Source: Ovis canadensis (lineage: Eukaryota; Chordata; Mammalia; Artiodactyla; Bovidae). Taken from it: 64,000 nucleotides of DNA. The notes under the pieces are model-generated. The model searched no databases and was not told the origin of the DNA. It worked only from the letters and a program-made list of their open reading frames with translations. The position numbers and the translations under genes are program-made. Positions 56,540-64,000 of this stretch are shown here, piece by piece (the stretch's first letter is position 1; the number at the start of each line of letters is the position of its first letter). The stretch lies in contig NC_091251.1 of NCBI RefSeq assembly GCF_042477335.2, positions 87,559,501-87,623,500 of the forward strand. Direction: 5' to 3'.

Positions 56540-57690
56540 TATTTGATAATTACAAAAAAAAATGTGTGACTGTGGTGGGAAAGTGGGCAGATGCCATCTA
56601 ATCAGATGATCAAGGTCAACATCACAAGGAATGGGACAAATCAATATCAGGCACCTCTTGATAGACTAGAACGAGAAGCACACAGCAGCTCTTCTGTGAT
56701 ATTCCTGGCAAAGATGCATAAACTGAACTTACTCATGAGGAAACAACAAACCCTCAAAAAGGAATGTCTAGCAAACAACTGGCCTATAATCTTCAAAAGT
56801 TTCCAGGCTTTTAAAGACCAGAAATGACTGGGGAACTATTTCAGATTGAAACAAGTTGAAGACACATGACAATTAAATACTATGCATGATCCTGGATTGA
56901 ATTCTTTTCCTATAAAGGATGATATTGGTATAATTAGTGAAACTTGAATAAAGCATGAAGATTCAGTAGTAATAATGTATTGATGCTGGTTCTTGATTTT
57001 GATGGTTATTATGAGCAGAAATAATCAGGGAAAGGAAACAACTATTTATCCTGCTACTTCTCTAGTATTCTCCATCTTCGTTGGTGTTACCATCACCTAT
57101 CCCAAAATTCAAGCTTGTAATAAGAGACTCATCCTTGACATCTTTCTTATAAGGTTAAAGTCCATTTGGAACAACCTAAACATCTATGATGGATCAGTAA
57201 TAAGAAACATCTATGCCTTGGAATTGTTGTTGTTTAGTTCCTAGGTCATGTCTGACTCTTTTGTGACCACATGGACTGTAGCCTGCCAGGCTCCTCTGTC
57301 CATGGGGTTTCCCAGGCAAGAATCCTGCAGTGGGTTGTCATTTTCTTCTCCAGGGAATTTCCCAACCCAAAGATTAAACCCATGTCTCCAGAATTGGCAG
57401 GTATGTTCTTTACCACTGAGCCACCAGGGAAACCCATGCCTTGGAACATTCTATTGCTATTCAGAGGAATGAAGTGCATCTTTATGACACAAAAATAAAA
57501 GGACGAAGTTGTGAAATAGAATAGAAGATCCCCTTCTCATCAATTTTTATACACACAAAGACCAAGTGCAGTGAAAGATATATTCCAAAATGTTAAAAAT
57601 ACCATCTCTTTGGGGTGAAATTATGAATTTTCTTCTTTACTCTTTGGATTTTTTTTAGAGTGATGCATTAAAAACACACAATAAAGATAT
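56540..57690 (+). mobile_element. Old L1 3' region, sense, interrupted by a SINE
   Basis: The stretch after about 57160 (TTTGGAACAACCTAAACATC, then after the SINE ACATTCTATTGCTATTCAGA and a long A/T-rich tail) is the 3' part of an L1M-type element. The upstream part (GAACTATTTCAGATTGAAAC, GACACATGACAATTAAATAC, GATCCTGGATTGAATTC) resembles an older L1 3' UTR, assigned less firmly. Confidence 0.5.
57224..57435 (-). mobile_element. Bov-tA SINE, antisense, with TSD
   Basis: It runs from TTGTTGTTTAGTTCCTAGG to GAGCCACCAGGGAAACCC. Perfect 11-bp repeats ATGCCTTGGAA at 57213-57223 and 57436-57446 flank it and interrupt the L1. Confidence 0.92.
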
Positions 57691-58267
57691 TTTATTTTTG
57701 AAGAATTGCTAATATGAATAATATGGTAGAGACTTAAAAAGGAAATAGGAACCATTCATCTTCAAGGAACCTCAAAATGAACAGGACAATGTAAAAATTA
57801 CATATATGGTCTAGAATACATATAGCAAGAAGAGATATAAATTTAGAGGCAAGCTGCAACTATAAAAAAGAATGAGGACATAAGAAAGAAGAAAGACTGA
57901 TATTAGAGGACTTGGGGAGATGGAACAGGGCACAACTAGAAAGGTCTTGGCTGTGTGATGGATTTTGAAGAAGAGAGGGTCATGAGAAGATGAGGGAAGG
58001 CTGTTTTCTGAGAGTGGGGAAGTGAGAACCTGGTTCAGAGATCTGAGCCAAGTAGGGAGCTGAGGAAGATGCTTAGCTGACATGATAGGCAGTTTTCTTT
58101 CCTGAGTTTTTGTATTTCCTTTAACTTCTCTCATTTTTGATTCCTCCTTCCCCACTGTTCCCTGGTGACTTCCCAGACATGTCTGAGTGACTTCACTTTA
58201 CTTCCCCACTGTTCAGGGACCTAGGGGTAAAATATAGCCCCCATTCACTCCAGTGAACACACGAATG
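57691..58267. other. Intergenic, nothing recognised
   Basis: The sequence is purine-rich on the plus strand without a gene or nameable repeat. The 114-codon minus frame at 57811-58155 has no domain. Confidence 0.35.
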
Positions 58268-58470
58268 TGCATGCTAAGTTGCTTCAGTCATGTCTAACTC
58301 TTTGCAACCCCAAGGACTGTAGCCCACCAGACTCCTCTGTCCATGGGACTTTCCAGGCAAGAGTACTGCAGTGGATTGCCATGCCCTCTTCCAGGGGATC
58401 TGCCTGAACCTGCATCTCTTATATCTCCTGCATTGGCAGGAGAGTTGATTACCACTAGTTCCACCTGGCA
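58268..58470 (-). mobile_element. Bov-tA SINE, antisense
   Basis: GCTAAGTTGCTTCAGTCATG, AGCCCACCAGACTCCTCTGT, GTGGATTGCCATGCCCTC and GTTCCACCTGG at the end. Confidence 0.85.
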
Positions 58471-58520
58471 AAACACACTTAACAGTTAAAAGAGTTAATG
58501 TGAACAAAAGTTAGCTTATA

Positions 58521-59065
58521 GGACTTCTCTTGTGGTCTGGTGGGGCTTTCCTGGTGCCTCAGATGGTAAAGAATCTGCCTGCAATGTGGGAGACCCAGGT
58601 TCTATCCCTGGGTCAGGAAGATCCTCTGGAAGAGGGAATGGCTACCCACTCCAGTATTCTTGCCTGAAGAATTCTATGGACAGAGGCTCCCCTGTCTCTA
58701 CCAGGGATACAGTCCTGGGGATTGCAAAGAGCTGGACATAACTGAGTGACTAACATTTTCACTTTCACTTGGTGGTCCAGTGGTTAAGAATCCACTTTGC
58801 ATTGCAGGGGATACCGGTTCAATCCCTGGTCAGGAAGATGCCACATGCTGTGAATCAACTAAGCTTGTGTGCCACAGCTACTGAGCTCACACTCTAGAGC
58901 CTGTGAGCTGCAATACTGAAGCCCATGCACCCAAATGCCCTTGCAACAAGAAGCCACAGACGTGAGAAGCCTGCACACCATAACTCGAGAGTACCCCGAT
59001 GGCTGCAACTAGAGAAAGCTACTGTGCAGCAACACACACACAGCACAGTCACAGGTAAATAAAAA
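58521..59065 (+). mobile_element. CHR-type SINE, long form, split by Bov-tA
   Basis: The head GGACTTCTCTTGTGGTCTGG lies left of the inserted SINE. The rest resumes with TGGTGGTCCAGTGGTTAAGA, GGTTCAATCCCTGGTCAGGA and the long CHR body (GTGCCACAGCTACTGAGCTC, GCAACAAGAAGCC) ending in an A-rich tail. Confidence 0.75.
58543..58767 (+). mobile_element. Bov-tA SINE inserted in the CHR SINE
   Basis: GGGCTTTCCTGGTGCCTCAG, GGTTCTATCCCTGGGTCAGG and GAGCTGGACATAACTGAGTG are clear. A short extra stretch (CTGTCTCTACCAGGGATA, near 58692) lies in the Bov-A part. The flanks TGGTCTGGTGG / TGGTCCAGTGG look like a diverged target duplication. Confidence 0.82.
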
Positions 59066-59965
59066 TAAGTTATTTTATGAAAAACCTATGGAATATATAA
59101 AAAAACAGTGCCTGACAGTACCATGTAAAAACAGTTAAGCCACCTACATCTGGTTTCTTATTCTGAAGAATTCTGTGAAAAGATCAAAGATCTGTACATA
59201 TCCCTGTTTCCCTGCTCTTGAGATAATTTCACAATAACTCTTAAAGTCCCAGCATAACTTTGCGGGCATCTGGTCTGGCTTCTGATCCTCCCAGTTCCCC
59301 GTGCCTGCCTCTTAGCTGTGTGTTCTCTGGGTGCCATCTCATTTCCTACTCCAGGGAAGCTGGTCCAGAGAATACATTTTGTTCCATGTAGGAGCAAATC
59401 TCAGCTCCCTAAAACTCAACCTGCTGGAACCTCTGGACGCCTCTTATTCTTTCCTAGCACAAGATGGTACAAGGGCAGACCTAGTTCACAGCTGAGCTTT
59501 TAGGCAATGCTGCTGGACATCTTTAAGCCCTTCCTACTTAAATCTTTGGCTCTACCTACTTTAGAAACATTCTGTGATGATTCACTCGAGTCCCTGCACC
59601 AAGGAAGGGTCTTATAAAATCTGCCTATTATAGTTTCACAACCCGATAATAACCACATAGTAAACATACCATTCGCACAGTATGAATCAGTACATTTACA
59701 GCACGGGTAAGGTCATTCTCACTTACCAAGTGAGGTGGTAAAATCTCACCTGGAGGGCACATGTTGGGGAGACTTGGGAGTAGCTTTACAGCCGGTGAAA
59801 GCTTGAGGTCATCTTTCTGGCTAGTCTCTCAATTAGGTGGTTTAAAGATTAAAAAAAAACAATTGAATGAATTCCACCTCAAGAAATTATTTTTTAAGAA
59901 TTGTGCCTGCAGGCAGGGAAGGGGAGGGTGGGACGAATTGGGAGAGTAGCATTGACATACATACA
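59066..59965. other. Intergenic, nothing recognised
   Basis: There is no exon, RNA gene or repeat family that I can name; the frames are short. Confidence 0.35.
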
Positions 59966-60235
59966 CTGCTGCTAAGGTGCTTCAGTTGTGCCCGACTCTG
60001 TGCAACCCCAGAGACAGCAACCCACCAGGCTCCCTCGTCTCGGGGATTCTCCAAGCAAGAACACTGGAGTGGGTTGCCATTTCCTTCTCCAATGCATGAA
60101 AATGAAAAGTGAAAGTGAAGTCGCTCAGTTGTGTCTGACTCTTAGAGACCCCATGGACTGCAGCCCACCAGGCTCCTCCGTCCATTGGATTTTCCAGGCA
60201 AGAGTACTGGAGTGAGGTGCCATTGCCTTCTCCGA
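59966..60235 (-). mobile_element. Bov-A2 SINE, antisense, two units
   Basis: CTGCTGCTAAGGTGCTTCAG starts unit one; CAATGCATGAAAATGAAAAG joins to unit two (GTCGCTCAGTTGTGTCTGAC), which runs to CATTGCCTTCTCCGATAC. It is more complete than the copy at 42430. Confidence 0.9.
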
Positions 60236-60475
60236 TACATCACTACCAAGTGTAAAATAGATAGCTAGTGGGCAGTTGCTGTATAACACAGGGAACTTAA
60301 GGCAGTGCTCTGTGATGACCTAGAGGGGTGGGATGGGGATGGGTGGGAGGGAGGCTCTAGAAGGAGAGGATATATGTATACTTATGGCTGACTCATACTG
60401 CTGAACAGCAGAAACCAACACAACATTTTAAAGCAATTATATGCCAATAAAAAATTAAAAATATATATGTAAGTA
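60236..60475 (+). mobile_element. Ruminant L1 3' end, sense
   Basis: It carries the L1 tail typical of ruminants: GATAGCTAGTGGGCAGTTGC, CAGGGAACTTAAGGCAGTGC, GGCTGACTCATACTGCTG, CAGCAGAAACCAACACAACA and GCAATTATATGCCAATAAAA. Confidence 0.82.
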
Positions 60476-60519
60476 GTTTAAATTCCTTTGATTAAAGTAA
60501 TTCTGTTTGTAATAGAATT

Positions 60520-60995
60520 ACTCTCTGGACCCGAAGGAGAAGTAGTGCCTCTAATTTTGCCAGTCCTTAAAAAAGCCACATGGAGTATATTAACTGCACA
60601 TACATTGAAACTGAGAAAGAAAAACCTTTATTATGAGGTGGTACACTCACACTGCACAGTCTATCTGGAATATACTTTAGACAGTATCCAGAACCTTTAG
60701 AGTCATAATTTTTGCCCTCCTGTTACTTCTTACTATGGAAATAACATGTACATATTAAATATGATTATTGATAATGCCCTTATTATAAAAGCTTTCTGTG
60801 GCTACACAGTTAGCTTCACCTGTTCTCCTCACTACTGCGTGGAGGAGAGTCTTTAGAGCAGGTGAGTTGGGTTTTATATGAGAGATTGAAGTGGAGTTTA
60901 AAAGGCACTTGATAAAGACAGAAGTGGAAGTATGAGCTCTGAAAATCTGACTACCACACTAAAATAGGAAAAAGTGCATGGTTCGGGCTATCCTG
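60520..60995. repeat. Direct duplication, copy 1 (~470 bp)
   Basis: The block from GGAGAAGTAGTGCCTCTAAT to ATGGTTCGGGCTATCCTG recurs at 62199-62668 in the same orientation. By eye the copies agree at roughly 85-90% of positions with a few small indels. On the minus strand it carries AATAAA at 60627-60632. I do not recognise it as a known repeat family. Confidence 0.9.
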
Positions 60996-61259
60996 GGATA
61001 GGGCTAACCCAAGGGGGAAACTTATTTTGTACTGGGCTTATTTCAGTGTGATTTTTGTATAAATTTTTGTAAGATAAGGGTCTACTTCAGGTGGAGCCTC
61101 AGCTCAATATCAATCTTTGAGCTTCTTTCATGCAAGACCCTTGTGGGATCTGAGACCTCCTAATACAACCAACAAATGATTTTATGTTCATCATGGTAGA
61201 CATATAAGATGAATCAACCTATAACTGCATATTTATTTTACAGACTCTTTTACTTACGA

Positions 61260-61660
61260 AGTGCTTAGTATTCCATGAGTAGTAACTCATGTAAGCCTTC
61301 TAGCAGCCTTCTGGAGCAAGGCTATCATTAGTCCCATAAAGCTGAAGCCCAGAAAGGTTGAGCACGTGTACGTGCCCATTCGTGTCTGACTTTTTGCCAT
61401 CCCGTGGACTGTAACCTGCCAGGCTCCCCTGTCCATGGAATTTTCCAGGCAAGAATACTGGAGGCTGCCATTTCCTACTCCAGGGGGATCTTTCCAACCC
61501 AGGAATCGAACCAGTGTCTCCTGAATCTCCTACATTGGCAGGCGGATTCTTTACCACTGAGCCACCTAGACGCTGAGCAATGTACCCCAAATCTCACAGT
61601 TCGGAAGCGGCAGAGTCAGGATTTGAACCCATTTGTCTGGTCAGACTTCAGTCTTCTTCA
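61260..61660 (+). mobile_element. MIR SINE, split by Bov-tA
   Basis: The left part (AGCAGCCTTCTGGAGCAAGG, TATCATTAGTCCCATAAAGC, GCCCAGAAAGGTTGAGC) and the right part (CCCCAAATCTCACAGTTCGG, CAGAGTCAGGATTTGAACCC) make one MIR. Confidence 0.7.
61362..61568 (-). mobile_element. Bov-tA SINE, antisense
   Basis: GTAACCTGCCAGGCTCCCCT, GGCAAGAATACTGGAGGCTG, TCTTTCCAACCCAGGAATCG and a terminal TGAGCCACCTAGA; inserted in the MIR. Confidence 0.85.
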
Positions 61661-62198
61661 CATTTGGCATTGTGGTGCTTATCTATTGGGATTAAGCAGT
61701 GGAACTCCAAGATCTGAACACCCTTCCCAGAAAATAGGCTGATAGTTGCCATAAAGAGAACAAAGTCCACACATTTCCTGTTAAAGTAACTCTCTGTTTA
61801 GAAATCACACATGCTTTATATGTTAGAATAGGACTCACATCCTCTCAGGTCCCAACAGGGTGTGAGCATTTTGACAGGATAGTGCTGCGGGAGGACCATT
61901 TCTGCACTGAGGAATGTGATAAACAAGAGTCAGACCATCTTCCCTCATTGACAAAAGCCCCACGACGGATATGCACCAGTCCCCGTCTTCCACTCCCAGT
62001 CCCAGTGAACTGCCCAGTTTAGGGGTCAAAGATCATTCAGATAATGCAAGAATCCCATCAGGCAGAAGATAGGGAACAATGTGGATATTGCTTCAGACTG
62101 CACTTAATAAGGAATGAAGGCAAAGTAAGATTATTTTGGCCAGTCTTTGTTTTTAAGGCTCTATAATTTCCTTATTGCTATAAATAGAAATGGAAGCA

Positions 62199-62668
62199 CC
62201 ATCTGGACCAGAGGGAGAAGTAGTGCCTCTAATTTTGCCAGTCCTTAAAAAAGCCACACTGAACACATCAGCTGCACATATGCTGAAACTGAGAAAGAAA
62301 AACCTTTATTGTGAGGTGTACACGCACACTGCACAGTCTATCTGAAACACATTTTAGACAGTATCCAGAACATTTAGAGTCATAATTTTTGTCCTCCCAT
62401 TACTTCTTACTATGGAAATAACATGTATGTATTAAATATGATTATTGATAATGCCCCTGTTGTAAAGGCTTTTCTGTGGCTACACAGTTATCTTCACCTG
62501 TTCTCACTACTGCGTGGAGGAGAGTCTTTAGAGCAGGTGAGCTGGGTTTTATTTGAGACTCTGAATTGGAGTTTTAAAGGCACTTGATAAAGACAGAAGT
62601 GGAAGAAAAGTGTGAGCTCTGAAAATCTGACTACCACACTAAAAAGTACATGGTTCAGGCTATCCTGT
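62199..62668. repeat. Direct duplication, copy 2 (~470 bp)
   Basis: The partner of 60520-60995, starting 1.68 kb downstream of it. Minus-strand AATAAA lies at 62305-62310. It ends about 160 bp from the visible end of the PRY-SPRY relic, on its 3' side when read on the minus strand, so it could be that relic's old 3' UTR (inference). Confidence 0.9.
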
Positions 62669-62824
62669 TCATTTTATTTCTACTATGTAGTTGACCACAC
62701 AAACTGAGCAGCTGAAGTCCCATGCTCTGCTGCTATCAGCAAAGATGGCTCGAGGAGCAGCTCCCAACTGTTTCTGTCCCACATCCTGAATTTCTTGGAA
62801 AGACACATGCTCAGAAAGGGCTTC

Positions 62825-63306
62825 CTATTAGGGAGGAAGGGTTGTACTGGCCTCTTTTGAGGGCAACTGGAAAAAAAGATTTTTTCAGTAAACATGCTGA
62901 GAAGGCAAAATGGAAGTCAAATCTCCACCTTGTGGAATGACAAGTGACCGCCTTCATAGTCCAAAGACACTAGAACCTTCCTGGGTCTTTTAAGATGTCA
63001 CTGCAGAGGTTGGTGAAAGACTGATAGTGACTTTGGTAGATCCTTACAGCCCAGATGTCTTTTTCAGGTTTTGGTTTAAGCCCCTTTTTCTTTTTCCCAG
63101 ATTCTTTGACCACACCAAGGCCCCGGTAGCCACAAAGGCCACCTGCACATGCCCGGGGTGCCTGCCTGATGAAATCCCACAGTGCCCAGGGCACAGAGAA
63201 AGGAGAGTCTCTCTGGGTTAGCTGACAGCTAATTTTGCCCGTGTTTATTCTGCTCATGTACTGCTTGGAGGTAACGGTTGGCAGTTTCTAGGTCCAGGGT
63301 CACATC
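62825..63306 (-). pseudogene. B30.2 (PRY-SPRY) domain pseudogene, TRIM/butyrophilin type
   Basis: Read on the minus strand, a B30.2 domain can be followed in order: D-V-T-L-D with E-T-A-N (from 63306), N-P-E-R, G-I-S-S-G-R-H (63158-63178), K-E-S-G-K-K-K-K-G then P-E-K-D-I-W-A-V, and L-D-Y-E-G-G-H-L-S-F with K-V-E (62920-62964). These match the family pattern of PRY start, S-G-R-H-x-W-E-V, L-D-Y-E-x-G-x-x-S-F. The blocks lie in three frames, with at least three frame changes and an in-frame stop after the PRY start, so the domain is dead. Such domains form the C-terminus of TRIM and butyrophilin proteins. No RING, B-box or Ig exon was found in the remaining 700 bp upstream; such exons could lie beyond the window. 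The family assignment is firm; the parent gene is not identified. Confidence 0.75.
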
Positions 63307-64000
63307 ACCAGGGGAGACCAGAGGGAGTGCTGGGCAGGATGCTGAAGGCAGGGAAGAGGAAAGCTTCTGGGGAAGCCGCCTGGGACCCAGAGAAGCTATG
63401 GCTTGGGGAATGCCTCCCTACATCTCTGCTAAGAAAGGGGAGCCTGCTTGCCCCAGGCTTGGGCAAGCCCACTAGCCATTAGAAGACTGCATGTCTGTGG
63501 AAGGCCTTACTCTTCCTCTCTCAAGACAGGGAAAACTTGGAAGACCCAGATGTGACCCAGTTGCTGGTGAGTATGTAGTCAGCACAGGCCCCCAAAACAC
63601 CTGCTGGGCCTGGATAGGGTGAGGTAAACGAGGTGCCAAAGGCATAGAGTTTAAGGAGGCGCTTGAGCTTCAGGTTGGGCAAATGCCCCCTTCCCTGCTT
63701 ATTGGCCCCTCTCCCAGCACTGGGCTGTGTGCTCAGGAGCTGGCGTTCTTTAGGCTTAAGCTTTGCTGACATCCTGAGGCCTCTGGTCAAGCTTGGCCTA
63801 ACAGCTTGCCCAGACCCACTGCTCACAGCTCCCCCCTCACTGTTCCCTTCTCCCAGGCCTGATTCCTCCCTCTTCACGTGAATGTCAATAACCTACCTAG
63901 ATGCTTTCTTTAAGTGTGCTGAAACGTGTTAAGATGACCAGGAATGTGAACAGAGGCCCTACCTGGTGCCCTCTCTGCACACTCAGGGAAGTTGACTGTT
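63307..64000. other. Window end, upstream of the B30.2 relic; nothing recognised
   Basis: The 118-codon minus frame at 63521-63877 shows no domain. If the relic kept its introns, upstream exons would lie here or beyond the window, but none could be supported. Confidence 0.35.

Overview
This is nuclear DNA of a ruminant, most likely a bovid (cattle, sheep or goat). It carries many ruminant-lineage retroposons: BovB (RTE) LINE fragments, Bov-tA/Bov-A2 SINEs, tRNA-derived CHR-type SINEs and ruminant L1 3' ends. These lie over an older mammalian background of MIR, L2, old L1, hAT and Tigger elements and MaLR-like LTRs. There are no operons, bacterial genes, CRISPR arrays or phage. The species call is inference from repeat families.

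The one intact protein-coding gene is MAX (MYC-associated factor X) on the minus strand. All five coding exons were read by eye with canonical GT/AG borders: exon 1 37692-37727, the alternative 27-nt exon 2 36946-36972, exon 3 29515-29622, exon 4 16400-16523, and the coding part of exon 5 14967-15154. They add to 160 codons plus stop (151 without exon 2). The 3' UTR runs to an AATAAA at 13668-13673. The promoter is a CpG island at about 37.05-38.35 kb with a near-palindromic CACGTG E-box, three ACTACA-type (ZNF143/Staf-like) motifs and a CACT/CA microsatellite.

Layout. 1-1.2 kb: GC-rich non-repeat sequence ending in a plus-strand AATAAA, probably the 3' UTR of the converging neighbour (FNTB by remembered synteny). 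1.2-13.6 kb: intergenic, with a nest of an hAT element and opposed BovB pieces, an unexplained coding-like relic, and a small AP-1/RUNX/ETS-IRF motif cluster. 13.65-38.3 kb: MAX. From about 25.9 to 40.2 kb, covering exons 1-3 and the promoter, I see no ruminant-specific insertion. 40.2-60.5 kb: repeat-dense intergenic DNA with a BovB split by a SINE, a nested inverted SINE pair, a ~3 kb antisense L1 and a Tigger-like transposon. 60.5-63.3 kb: a ~470-bp direct duplication and a frameshifted PRY-SPRY (B30.2) pseudogene on the minus strand.

I did not find a new biological system. The observations most worth a second look are the MAX promoter motif arrangement (possible self-regulation through its own E-box), the early poly(A) signal 21 nt after the MAX stop, the B30.2 relic with its duplicated flank, and the SINE-free block over the 5' half of MAX.
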